This document shows positions 11,853-19,574 of a stretch of 63,492 bases of DNA, one piece after another; positions within the stretch are counted from its first letter, which is position 1, and every line of letters begins with the position of its first letter. The notes under the pieces are model-generated. The model was not told where the DNA came from. It was given only the letters and a program-made list of their open reading frames with translations, and searched no databases. The stretch covers positions 1 to 63,492 of the forward strand of contig CAZLSW010000009.1 in the NCBI GenBank assembly GCA_964562375.1, in the 5' to 3' direction. The stretch is from JAJPXC01 sp964562375. GTDB taxonomy: Bacteria; Bacteroidota; Bacteroidia; Bacteroidales; Muribaculaceae. The translations under genes were made by a program, and so were the position numbers.

Positions 11853-13265
11853 TTAGTCGCGGCGCACAAGTGTCGCGACATTCTCCACGTGTTGCGTGTG
11901 GGGGAACATGTCGACCGGTTGCACGTTCACGACCCGATATTTGCAGTCGAGTAACGCCAGGTCGCGAGCCTGCGTAGCTGGATTACAGCTCACATAGACA
12001 ATGCGTCGCGGCTCAGCCTCCAAAATCACGTCCACCACATCTTGGTGCATGCCAGCGCGAGGGGGATCCACGATCATAACGTCGGGACGACCGTGCTCGG
12101 CGATGAACTCGCTTGACAGCGCATCCTTCATGTCGCCAGCGTAAAACTCGGTGTTGTTCAAGCCGTTAACCTCGGCGTTGATTTTAGCGTCGGCGATTGC
12201 TTCGGGGACGTATTCAATGCCTATTACGTGGCGACAGTAACGAGCGACGAAGTTGGCGATGGTACCGGTGCCGGTGTAGAGGTCGTAAACCAGCTCGTCG
12301 CCTTGGAGGTTGGCTTGCTCGCGGGCCACTTGATAAAGGCGGTAGGCTTGACGAGAGTTGGTTTGGTAAAATGATTTGGGGCCGATGCGGAAACGTAATC
12401 CCTCCATCTCCTCCTCGATCCATTCGCGACCCGAGTGGAGAAGGATTTCTTGATCGGCGATGGAATCGTTGACCTTGAGGTTGACGACATAAAGCAACGA
12501 GGTAATTTCGGGGAATTGCCCTCTAACGGCATCCAATAATTTGGTGATTTCCTGCTTGTTGTCCTCGCCAAAAACCATCACGGCCATCACCTCGCCCGTG
12601 GAGGCGATGCGTATCATCAACGTGCGCAGAAATCCTTGTTGAGCGCGCAGGTCGTAGAAACTCAAGCCATTATCGATGCCGTATTGCTTTATGAACAAGC
12701 GCAGGCGGTTGCCAAGGTCGTCCTGAAGGTGACAACGGTTGATATCGAGTACCTTGTCGAAAGCGCCGGGGATATGGAAGCCGGCTCCGTCGCGGTCGGC
12801 AACCTCGGCGCCCGATTTTATCTGTTCCCATGTAAGCCAGCGTCGGTTGGAGAAGGTATACTCCATCTTGTTGCGGTATTCCCATATCTGCTCGGAGCCA
12901 AGGGTGTCCTTCACCTCGGGATGCTCGATTTTGGCGATACGGTCGAGCGCGTCGACCACTTGTTGACGCTTGCATTGCAATTGGAAATCATAGGGTAGAT
13001 GCTGCCAACGACAGCCGCCGCAAGTGCCAAAATGCTCGCAACGAGGCTCTTGGCGTATCTCGGATGGCTTAACCAGACGCTCGATATGACCCTCGGCATA
13101 TGAACGCTTGGATCGGTCGATCTTCACGTCGGCCACATCACCGGGGGCTCCAAAGGGGATGAACACCACTTTGTCGTTTACGCGAGCGATGGCGTTGCCC
13201 TCAGCGGCAACGCCCGTTATCTCCACGCCCTCAATCAAGGGCAGTTCCTTCTTCTTCCGTCCCAT
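11853..13265 (-). CDS. rlmD: 23S rRNA (uracil-C5)-methyltransferase, RlmD/RumA family
   Basis: SAM-dependent enzyme that makes m5U in 23S rRNA (family target U1939; RlmC-type specificity cannot be excluded). 470 residues. A TRAM RNA-binding domain occupies about 1-65. An iron-sulfur cysteine cluster follows in CEHFGTCGGCRWQH. A central domain precedes a Rossmann methyltransferase with DLYTGTGTIANF, DPPRAGMH and the catalytic VSCNPATQARDLALL. The start MGRKKKELPLIEG is the only good in-frame choice. It lies 43 bases after the nucleotidyltransferase gene and probably shares a transcript with the DEAD-box helicase, giving an RNA-processing cluster. Its stop lies 13 bases from that of the convergent giant helicase. 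Confidence 0.93.
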   Translation of the reverse strand: MGRKKKELPLIEGVEITGVAAEGNAIARVNDKVVFIPFGAPGDVADVKIDRSKRSYAEGHIERLVKPSEIRQEPRCEHFGTCGGCRWQHLPYDFQLQCKRQQVVDALDRIAKIEHPEVKDTLGSEQIWEYRNKMEYTFSNRRWLTWEQIKSGAEVADRDGAGFHIPGAFDKVLDINRCHLQDDLGNRLRLFIKQYGIDNGLSFYDLRAQQGFLRTLMIRIASTGEVMAVMVFGEDNKQEITKLLDAVRGQFPEITSLLYVVNLKVNDSIADQEILLHSGREWIEEEMEGLRFRIGPKSFYQTNSRQAYRLYQVAREQANLQGDELVYDLYTGTGTIANFVARYCRHVIGIEYVPEAIADAKINAEVNGLNNTEFYAGDMKDALSSEFIAEHGRPDVMIVDPPRAGMHQDVVDVILEAEPRRIVYVSCNPATQARDLALLDCKYRVVNVQPVDMFPHTQHVENVATLVRRD

Positions 13266-13308
13266 CGTTTATTACTTAATAGCTTCCAACATATGTTGAA
13301 TACGTGCT

Positions 13309-13626
13309 TTATCTCTTGGAGCCTCTCTCATAAATTAAAATTTTATCATGGTTGACATAAGGTAGGGCAAAGGACATTACACGGCCATCCTCCACAAGAT
13401 CCACTTTCCTTCCTAAGTAATCTTCCAATTCATTTGACATGCGAGAGATGGTTAGAAGTGTGACTTTATGATTGCGATCATAGGCAACTATCATGTCTAT
13501 ATCGCTGTCAGCCTTCTCCTCTCCACGCGAACACGACCCAAAAAGCCATGCTTTAAGCACAGCCGGTTGGCGCTCAAAATATTGAGCGATTTGAGGAAGA
13601 TATTCTTTAATTTGGTCGCTAAGCAT
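13309..13626 (-). CDS. Minimal nucleotidyltransferase (MNT-type), 105 aa
   Basis: Short protein of the DNA-polymerase-beta-like nucleotidyltransferase superfamily. It carries the signature LFGSCSRGEEKADSDIDM: the GS motif and the first two catalytic Asp residues. A third acidic residue is likely in KVDLVEDG. I start at the ATG ending at 13626 (MLSDQIKEYLPQ), one base past the DEAD-box stop, because an in-frame upstream extension would only read the repeat-coded tail of that gene in another frame. Such proteins usually pair with a HEPN partner as antitoxin (MntA/HepT). No HEPN gene is adjacent, so this may be a solitary copy. Tight spacing implies translation coupled to the helicase. Confidence 0.8.
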   Translation of the reverse strand: MLSDQIKEYLPQIAQYFERQPAVLKAWLFGSCSRGEEKADSDIDMIVAYDRNHKVTLLTISRMSNELEDYLGRKVDLVEDGRVMSFALPYVNHDKILIYERGSKR

Positions 13627-13627
13627 A

Positions 13628-15076
13628 TTATGAATTGGTATTGGAATTATTGCTTTTGGAGGAACGGGAATCTCGGGAATCTCGGGAATTTCGGGATTTA
13701 CGGGATTTACGGGAATTACGGGAATTTGGGGATTTGCGAGGACTTTTGGAATCTTTAGGGGATTGCTTGGCTTGGGTGGGTTGGGTGTCCTTGGTGCTTT
13801 GGGAATTGCGGGGATTGCGGTCCTTGGAGTGGCGGTTGTTGCCTGGGCGATCCTTACCTGAGAGGTTGCGACCTCCGCGGTCTTTGCGGCCACGGGAGCC
13901 GGATGAGCGGCGGGATGAGCTTCCACCATAGGAAGGGGTAGAGCCTAATTCGGCAGGAACCTCACCCTTTTCCACCTCACGCTCGATAAGTTGCTCAATT
14001 TGGCGGAAACGTCCTTGCTCCTTTTCGCCGATGAAAGTGATAGCTTGACCGTCGCGCTCGGCTCGGGCCGTGCGCCCCACGCGATGCACGTAGTCCTCGG
14101 CCTCATGTGGGACGTCGAAATTCACCACGAGCGAAATGTCGTCGATATCGATGCCGCGGGAGACAATGTCGGTGGCAACCAGGATTTTCACGCGGCCGGC
14201 CTTGAAGCCCAGCATCACCTCCTCGCGGCGCGATTGGTCGAGGTCGGAGTGCATCTCCTCCACTGCCCAGTGACGGCCACGCAGCGCACGTGCCAATTGC
14301 TTTACTTTAAGCTTGGACGACGCGAACACAATCACTCGATCGGGTGGCGTAGCCTTGAACAGCGAAAGCAGCAGAGCCTCTTTTTGACGCTCATAGCACA
14401 CGTAGGCTGTTTGGCGTATCTTCTCGGCAGGCTTGGACACGGCCAACTTTATTTCCTCGGGATCGTTGAGGATTTGTTGGGCGAGTTTTTGGATTTTAGG
14501 AGGCATAGTGGCCGAAAACATCAGCGTCTGTCGGTCCTTGGGCAGATACGAGACCACTTTCATGATGTCGTCGAAGAAACCCATATCGAGCATACGGTCG
14601 GCCTCATCGAGGATGAAGAACGACACTTGCGACAGGTCGACGTACCCCATCTGGAGGTGTGCGATCAGTCGGCCGGGAGTTGCGATAACCACGTCGGCGC
14701 CCATGGTGAGGCCTCGTTTTTGCTGGTCGAAGGTCTTACCGTCGGTTCCACCGTAAATGGCCGTTGAGCTGATTCCGGGGATAAAATAGGAGAAACCTTG
14801 CATCTGCTGGTCGATCTGCTGCACAAGCTCGCGTGTAGGGGCCATGACGACGCAGTTGACGGCATCCTCCGGGAATCCGCCGTCGGCCAATTGATCAATC
14901 ACGGGAAGCAGATAGGCGGCGGTTTTGCCGGTGCCTGTCTGTGCCACAGCGATCAGGTCGCTGCCGCGCTCAGCAATGGGGATGGCCAGCTCTTGTATAG
15001 GAGTGCACTCCTGGAAGTTCATCGCGTCGAGGGCATCGAGCACCTCGTCGTTATATAGCACTTCATCAAATCTCAT
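13628..15076 (-). CDS. DEAD-box RNA helicase (RhlE/DeaD group)
   Basis: ATP-dependent RNA helicase, probably in ribosome assembly or mRNA turnover. 482 residues: Q motif ECTPIQELAIP, motif I AQTGTGKTA, PTRELVQQ, DEAD in FILDEADRMLDMGF, SAT in MFSATMPP, then domain 2 with VATDIVSRGIDI and HRVGRTARAERDG. The last 100 or so residues are a disordered tail rich in Arg, Ser, Gly and Asn. The final part is encoded by a 9-bp tandem repeat (13666-13737) giving NSR/DSR/KSR triplets. A CTTCGCG/CGCGAAG inverted repeat (15080-15109) lies just before the start codon and may regulate expression. It heads a probable operon with the nucleotidyltransferase and rlmD. Confidence 0.95.
   Translation of the reverse strand: MRFDEVLYNDEVLDALDAMNFQECTPIQELAIPIAERGSDLIAVAQTGTGKTAAYLLPVIDQLADGGFPEDAVNCVVMAPTRELVQQIDQQMQGFSYFIPGISSTAIYGGTDGKTFDQQKRGLTMGADVVIATPGRLIAHLQMGYVDLSQVSFFILDEADRMLDMGFFDDIMKVVSYLPKDRQTLMFSATMPPKIQKLAQQILNDPEEIKLAVSKPAEKIRQTAYVCYERQKEALLLSLFKATPPDRVIVFASSKLKVKQLARALRGRHWAVEEMHSDLDQSRREEVMLGFKAGRVKILVATDIVSRGIDIDDISLVVNFDVPHEAEDYVHRVGRTARAERDGQAITFIGEKEQGRFRQIEQLIEREVEKGEVPAELGSTPSYGGSSSRRSSGSRGRKDRGGRNLSGKDRPGNNRHSKDRNPRNSQSTKDTQPTQAKQSPKDSKSPRKSPNSRNSRKSRKSRNSRDSRDSRSSKSNNSNTNS
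13666..13737. repeat. 9-bp tandem repeat inside the DEAD-box gene tail
   Basis: Eight contiguous 9-base units of the type GGGAATCTC / GGGATTTAC. The period is a multiple of three, so the reading frame of the helicase tail is kept and the repeat codes for Arg/Ser/Asn/Asp triplets. The unit resembles the 8-bp GGGATTAC repeat at 16431. Confidence 0.85.
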
Positions 15077-15079
15077 TTT

Positions 15080-15109
15080 CTTCGCGTCTGTGGGAAATTT
15101 TACGCGAAG
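15080..15109 (-). promoter_or_regulatory. Inverted repeat and candidate promoter before the DEAD-box gene
   Basis: CTTCGCG and CGCGAAG, separated by 16 bases, end four bases before the ATG. The minus strand also reads TAACTTCG here, a one-mismatch -7 box, followed by TAAAATT. A 13-base match (TTCGCGTAAAATT) occurs at the same kind of position before lepA (17763-17775). It may be a shared promoter or operator; regulation is inferred. Confidence 0.35.
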
Positions 15110-15130
15110 TTACATATTTTTAATGAGATT

Positions 15131-15769
15131 TCATAGATAGGGGTTGTAGGTGGCCTCGTTGCCGATAGTGGTTTCAGGGCCATGACCGGGATAGACGACG
15201 GTTTCAGGGGGTAAGGTCATCAGTCGGGTATTGATACCGTCGATGAGTTGCTGGTGGTTGCCACCGGCGAGATCGGTGCGGCCGATGCTGTTGCGGAACA
15301 GCACGTCGCCCGAGATCATCCAGTTGGAGCCCGGGGAGTACAGCACCAAGCTGCCAGGGGAGTGACCGGGCACATGAATAGCTTTCAGCTCCTCATTGCC
15401 AATCTTAATAGTGTCGCCGTCGCGCACAGGACGGTCGATCTCCACCGCGTCGACATCGGAATCGATGCCAAATGCCTTGGCCTGAACGGGGAGCTTTGAG
15501 CTTAGGAACTCGTCATCGACATGGGCCTCCAAAGGCACGCCGTAATGACGTTTAACGTAAGCGACGCCAAAGGAGTGGTCGACGTGCATGTGGGTGTTAA
15601 TCAAGTGGGTGACGGTAAGGTGATTATCGGTGATAAAGTGGTCGAGAACGCGCTCTTCGGCTGAGTTGATCATACCAGGGTCGATAATCGCGGCTTGACG
15701 CGTAGCGGGATCCCACACCACATAAGTGTTGACCCCGAACATATTGAAAGTGAATCGTTTAATCTTCAT
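15131..15769 (-). CDS. MBL-fold metallo-hydrolase (glyoxalase II-like)
   Basis: Cytoplasmic metallo-beta-lactamase-fold hydrolase of 212 residues. The metal-binding motif is THMHVDHSFG, followed by VPGHSPGSLVLY and ISGDVLFRNSIGRTDL, typical of the YcbL/GloB-like group that acts on thioesters such as S-lactoylglutathione-type substrates. The exact substrate is unknown. Its ATG overlaps the rsmG stop codon (ATGA, 15766-15769), so the two are translationally coupled. mltG lies upstream in the same direction, separated by a tandem repeat. Length is normal and all metal ligands expected by eye are present. Confidence 0.88.
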   Translation of the reverse strand: MKIKRFTFNMFGVNTYVVWDPATRQAAIIDPGMINSAEERVLDHFITDNHLTVTHLINTHMHVDHSFGVAYVKRHYGVPLEAHVDDEFLSSKLPVQAKAFGIDSDVDAVEIDRPVRDGDTIKIGNEELKAIHVPGHSPGSLVLYSPGSNWMISGDVLFRNSIGRTDLAGGNHQQLIDGINTRLMTLPPETVVYPGHGPETTIGNEATYNPYL

Positions 15770-16422
15770 TTTGCGCTTTTTTTGGCCTTCAACGGCACAT
15801 ATATAATATCCTTTTCAGCATACCAAGGCTCGGAGAAAAATTCTCCTACCTGCTGTTCTATATAACGCCCGTTGAACGCTTTTAGTTCGTCGTCGAGATT
15901 ACCTCCCTTAAGACAAATCAAGCCGTTTTCAAGGGGATTGGGACTGGTGGGGGCGATGTTTTTGCGACAAGCTTTCACCAGGTCGGCCAGGGGCATCACC
16001 GCGCGGCTTACGACATAATCCACTTGCAGGTGACATTCACCCATATCGCCGTGCTGGAAGGTACAGTTGGTCAACCCGATAGCCTCGGCGATCGACTTGG
16101 CCACCATCACTTTTTTGCCGATACGGTCGATGAGGTGAAATTTACACTCGGGGTACATCACCGCCAAGGGTATACCGGGGAAACCCCCTCCGCACCCCAG
16201 GTCGATCATCGTTGTGCCAGGAACCGGTGAATGGTAGGCATGCAAGAAAGCCGCGATAGCCAAGGAGTGGAGGATGTGGTTCACCCACAAGTTGTCGATG
16301 TCCTTGCGTGAGATGACGTTGATTTTCTCGTTCCACTCGGGGTAAAGACGGCCCATCTCAGTGAATTGTTGTTGCTGAGTGGCAGTTAATTGCGGAAAAT
16401 ATTTCAAGAGAAGATCTAACAT
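15766..16422 (-). CDS. rsmG: 16S rRNA (guanine527-N7)-methyltransferase RsmG
   Basis: SAM-dependent enzyme methylating G527 in the 530 loop of 16S rRNA; loss gives low-level streptomycin resistance in many bacteria. 218 residues, normal length. The SAM-binding motif I is MIDLGCGGGFPGIPLAV, followed by FHLIDRIGKKV and the conserved YVVSRAVMPLADLV. The N-terminal helix LLLKYFPQLTATQQQQF is typical of the family. It overlaps the downstream MBL gene by four bases. The 141-base gap upstream to mltG is filled mostly by an 8-bp tandem repeat (16431-16502), which sits only nine bases before the start codon. Confidence 0.95.
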   Translation of the reverse strand: MLDLLLKYFPQLTATQQQQFTEMGRLYPEWNEKINVISRKDIDNLWVNHILHSLAIAAFLHAYHSPVPGTTMIDLGCGGGFPGIPLAVMYPECKFHLIDRIGKKVMVAKSIAEAIGLTNCTFQHGDMGECHLQVDYVVSRAVMPLADLVKACRKNIAPTSPNPLENGLICLKGGNLDDELKAFNGRYIEQQVGEFFSEPWYAEKDIIYVPLKAKKSAK

Positions 16423-16430
16423 ATTATTTC

Positions 16431-16502
16431 GGGATTACGTTCTAACGGGATTACGGGATAACGTTCTAACGGGATTACGGGATTACGGGATTACGGGATT
16501 AC
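16431..16502. repeat. 8-bp tandem repeat (GGGATTAC family)
   Basis: Nine contiguous 8-base units: mostly GGGATTAC with GTTCTAAC and GGGATAAC variants. It fills the gap between mltG and rsmG. Length variation here could alter rsmG leader length. Confidence 0.85.
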
Positions 16503-16563
16503 GGGACGCAAGGGAATGCGATCATTAACAAAACGGGCTGAGGGGAGGAAATGTTTCATGGCC

Positions 16564-17628
16564 TTATTGTATCCCCCGTTTATCGAGTGCTTGCTGGTAG
16601 CGCTTGGCGTTGGCTCGATGGGTGGCATAATCGGTGGCGAAGTTATGGTAGCCTGAGAAGTCTTCCTTGGCGCACATATATAGGTAGGAGTGTTGAGGAG
16701 CTTGCAGCACGGCGTCGATCGCTGTCTTATCGGCCACTCGTATCGGGCCCGGGGGAAGGCCCGTGTGGATATATGTGTTGTAGGCGCTACCGGCTTTCAA
16801 GTGCTCCCCCTTAATACGGCGCAGCGAGAAATCGCCGGTGGAGAATTTTACAGTAGGGTCGGCTTGAAGTTTCATATTGATTGCCAAGCGGTTGAGATAC
16901 AATCTAGCCACCTTGGGGCGCTCGTCGGCTTTATTGGTTTCCTCTTCGACAATCGAGGCCAATGTAGCCACTTGCACGGGGGTAAGCCCTAGGTGACGGG
17001 CCAATTCGCGACGCTCGTCGTTCCAAAATTCGTTTCGATAATCGAGCAAGCGCGACACTACCTTTTGCGGCTTGGCTGTCCAGTAGAATTGGTAGCTGTC
17101 GGGCAAGAACGCTGCCGGGTAGCCTTCGGCTTTGAAGCCGGCACCTGGCAACACGCTGTCGCAAGCCGCGAGGAAATCCTCGGGTGAAAGCTCCAATTGG
17201 GCGCTGACGCGCTCGGCGAGTTGTCCCATTGTGCGCACGTTGTTGAACGTGACGTTAATCGGCGTTTGACGTCCCTTCTCGATGGCACGAGCGACACGCC
17301 AAGCGGCGTCGCCGCGCTTTACTTGATAAGCGCCATGGGATGTCTCGGCTTCCCCACCCATCCACTGCCACAAGCGGTAGACGCGAGGGCCGAAATCGTC
17401 GCCCAACGACGCACGCAAACTGTCGGCGACAGCCTCCTGGGTGCTACCGGTAGGGATGCGCACCCACGCCTGCTCACCACCGCGATAGCCCACCCAACCG
17501 AATTGCCACAGGGCTACAGCTACCACCACGGCCAGCGCCACCGCTCCACCCGCTATGTAAATCCACCGCAGGGGGTTGCGAGGCGTTGAACGCTTCTTTT
17601 TGGTGCTTGTTTTCTTTTTAGTAGGCAT
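16564..17628 (-). CDS. mltG: Endolytic transglycosylase MltG
   Basis: Inner-membrane lytic transglycosylase that cleaves nascent peptidoglycan and helps end glycan strand synthesis. 354 residues from the chosen start MPTKKKTSTKKK: a short basic cytoplasmic tail, one membrane helix (about 21-44, WIYIAGGAVALAVVVAVALW), then the periplasmic YceG domain with the catalytic Glu in ASIVEEETNKADE and ARLYLNRL. A longer in-frame start at 17676 is rejected because a perfect promoter (17640-17671) lies between the two starts. The predicted transcript starts only about 6 bases before the ATG, so the message may be near-leaderless. It is divergent from lepA. Confidence 0.93.
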   Translation of the reverse strand: MPTKKKTSTKKKRSTPRNPLRWIYIAGGAVALAVVVAVALWQFGWVGYRGGEQAWVRIPTGSTQEAVADSLRASLGDDFGPRVYRLWQWMGGEAETSHGAYQVKRGDAAWRVARAIEKGRQTPINVTFNNVRTMGQLAERVSAQLELSPEDFLAACDSVLPGAGFKAEGYPAAFLPDSYQFYWTAKPQKVVSRLLDYRNEFWNDERRELARHLGLTPVQVATLASIVEEETNKADERPKVARLYLNRLAINMKLQADPTVKFSTGDFSLRRIKGEHLKAGSAYNTYIHTGLPPGPIRVADKTAIDAVLQAPQHSYLYMCAKEDFSGYHNFATDYATHRANAKRYQQALDKRGIQ

Positions 17629-17639
17629 AATCGTTCCCG

Positions 17640-17671
17640 CAAAGTTACAAACCTTGGACGGATTGACCAAA
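17640..17671 (-). promoter_or_regulatory. mltG promoter
   Basis: On the minus strand TTTG (17671-17668), a 20-base spacer, and TAACTTTG (17647-17640). This is a full Bacteroidetes consensus. It ends 11 bases before the mltG ATG and decides the start codon. Confidence 0.7.
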
Positions 17672-17680
17672 CCCATTGGA

Positions 17681-17750
17681 CTAAAAACTAAAAACTAAAA
17701 ACTAGAAACTAAAAACTAGAAACTAGAAACTAGCCACTATAAACTAAAAA
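17681..17750. repeat. 7-bp tandem repeat (CTAAAAA/CTAGAAA)
   Basis: Ten exact 7-base steps of CTAAAAA, CTAGAAA and close variants between divergent mltG and lepA. The complementary strand reads TAGTTTT/TAGTTTC, the same heptamer family as the arrays at 57163 and 58611. Confidence 0.85.
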
Positions 17751-17758
17751 CTTTTCAC

Positions 17759-17775
17759 TAATTTCGCGTAAAATT
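17759..17775 (+). promoter_or_regulatory. Candidate lepA promoter with motif shared with the DEAD-box gene
   Basis: TAATTTCG (one mismatch to TAnnTTTG) followed directly by CGTAAAATT. The 13-base core TTCGCGTAAAATT is identical to that at 15096-15108 on the minus strand before the DEAD-box gene. It lies 11 bases before the lepA ATG. Confidence 0.4.
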
Positions 17776-17786
17776 ACACGTCTAAG

Positions 17787-19574
17787 ATGAAGAATATTCG
17801 CAACTTTTGCATCATAGCCCATATCGACCACGGCAAATCCACCCTCGCCGACCGCCTTTTGGAGATGACCAACACCGTTTCGGGTAAGGACCTTCAGGAC
17901 CAGGTGCTCGACGACATGGACCTCGAGCGTGAGCGCGGCATCACAATCAAAAGCCACGCCATACAGATGGACTACACCCAGGATGGCGAAAAATATACCC
18001 TCAACCTTATCGACACCCCGGGGCACGTCGACTTCTCTTACGAGGTGTCGCGCTCAATTGCCGCCTGCGAGGGCGCGCTCTTGATTGTCGACGCGTCGCA
18101 AGGCATTCAGGCCCAGACGATTTCCAATCTCTACATGGCCATTGACAACGACTTGGAGATTATCCCGGTGATCAACAAGTGTGACCTCGACTCGGCCAAG
18201 CCCGACGAGGTGGAGGACCAGATTGTGGAGTTGCTCGGTTGCGATCCTTCGGAAATTATCCGCGCAAGCGGCAAAACGGGCGACGGTGTCGACGAGATTC
18301 TGCGCGCTATCGTAGAGCGTGTGCCCGCACCCAAGGGCGACCCCGACGCTCCGCTGCAGGCGTTGATTTTCGACTCGGTGTTCAACCCCTTCCGAGGCAT
18401 TATTGCCTACTTCAAAATTGAAAACGGCACCATCCATAAAAACGATTTCGTGAAATTCGTCGCCACCGGCAAGGAGTATAACGCCGACGAAATCGGTGTG
18501 CTCAAGCTTCAAGGCGTGCCACGCGACGAGCTCTCGGCGGGCAACGTTGGCTACATCATCTCGGGCATCAAAACCTCCAAGGAGGTGAAGGTGGGCGACA
18601 CCATCACCCATGTCGAGAATCCCTGCAAGGAAGCGATTGACGGTTTCGAGGAGGTAAAGCCGATGGTGTTCGCTGGGGTTTATCCCATTGAGACAGAGGA
18701 CTTTGAAAATCTGCGAGCATCCCTGGAGAAATTGCAGCTCAACGACGCGTCGCTCACATTCCAACCCGAATCATCGGCGGCCCTTGGCTTCGGATTCCGT
18801 TGCGGATTCCTCGGACTACTTCACATGGAGATTATCCAGGAACGACTGGGACGCGAATTCGACATGGACGTAATCACCACGGTCCCCAACGTTTCTTACC
18901 GCGTCTACGACAAGAAGGGCAACATGACGGAGGTGCACAACCCCTCGGGTCTCCCCGACCCTACCCTAATCGACCATATCGAGGAGCCTTACATACGCGC
19001 TTCGGTGATTACCACGGCCGAGTTTATCGGCCCGATTATGACCCTTTGCCTGGGCAAGCGCGGCGAGCTGGTAAAGCAGGAGTATATATCGGGCAACCGC
19101 ATGGAGATGATCTTTGACATGCCCTTGGGTGAAATTGTGATTGACTTCTACGACAAGCTGAAATCCATTTCCAAGGGGTACGCCTCCTTCGACTACCACC
19201 TGCATGATTTCCGCGAATCCAAGCTCGTTAAACTCGACATTCTGCTCAACGGCGAGAGCGTTGACGCCCTGTCGACGTTGACCCATCAGGACAACGCCAT
19301 GACCTTCGGCCGTCGCATGTGCGAAAAGCTCAAGGAGTTGATTCCAAGACAACAGTTTGACATTGCCATTCAAGCCGCAATCGGCACCAAGATAATCGCC
19401 CGCGAGACCATCAAGGCCGTGCGCAAGGACGTAACGGCCAAGTGCTACGGAGGCGACATCTCCCGCAAGCGCAAGCTTCTAGAGAAGCAAAAGAAGGGCA
19501 AGAAACGCATGAAGCAGATCGGCTCGGTTGAAGTGCCTCAAAAGGCCTTCCTCGCCGTGCTCAAGCTCGACTAA
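17787..19574 (+). CDS. lepA: Elongation factor 4 (LepA), ribosome-associated GTPase
   Basis: Translational GTPase implicated in back-translocation and in 30S biogenesis or initiation. 595 residues, normal length. The G domain carries AHIDHGKSTLADRLLE (P loop), RGITIKSH, DTPGHVDF and NKCDLDSA. EF-G-like domains II, III and V follow, then the LepA-specific C-terminal domain with AKCYGGDISRKRKLLEKQKK. The start MKNIRNFCIIAHIDHG is the family consensus. Its TAA interlocks with the TAG of the convergent SNF2 gene (19571-19574), leaving no room for a terminator between them. Confidence 0.98.
   Translation: MKNIRNFCIIAHIDHGKSTLADRLLEMTNTVSGKDLQDQVLDDMDLERERGITIKSHAIQMDYTQDGEKYTLNLIDTPGHVDFSYEVSRSIAACEGALLIVDASQGIQAQTISNLYMAIDNDLEIIPVINKCDLDSAKPDEVEDQIVELLGCDPSEIIRASGKTGDGVDEILRAIVERVPAPKGDPDAPLQALIFDSVFNPFRGIIAYFKIENGTIHKNDFVKFVATGKEYNADEIGVLKLQGVPRDELSAGNVGYIISGIKTSKEVKVGDTITHVENPCKEAIDGFEEVKPMVFAGVYPIETEDFENLRASLEKLQLNDASLTFQPESSAALGFGFRCGFLGLLHMEIIQERLGREFDMDVITTVPNVSYRVYDKKGNMTEVHNPSGLPDPTLIDHIEEPYIRASVITTAEFIGPIMTLCLGKRGELVKQEYISGNRMEMIFDMPLGEIVIDFYDKLKSISKGYASFDYHLHDFRESKLVKLDILLNGESVDALSTLTHQDNAMTFGRRMCEKLKELIPRQQFDIAIQAAIGTKIIARETIKAVRKDVTAKCYGGDISRKRKLLEKQKKGKKRMKQIGSVEVPQKAFLAVLKLD

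Noticed and set aside
13627..13929. N-terminal extension of the nucleotidyltransferase to 206 residues
   Set aside because: The extra 101 residues are Pro/Ala-rich and only reflect another frame of the helicase tail and its 9-bp repeat.
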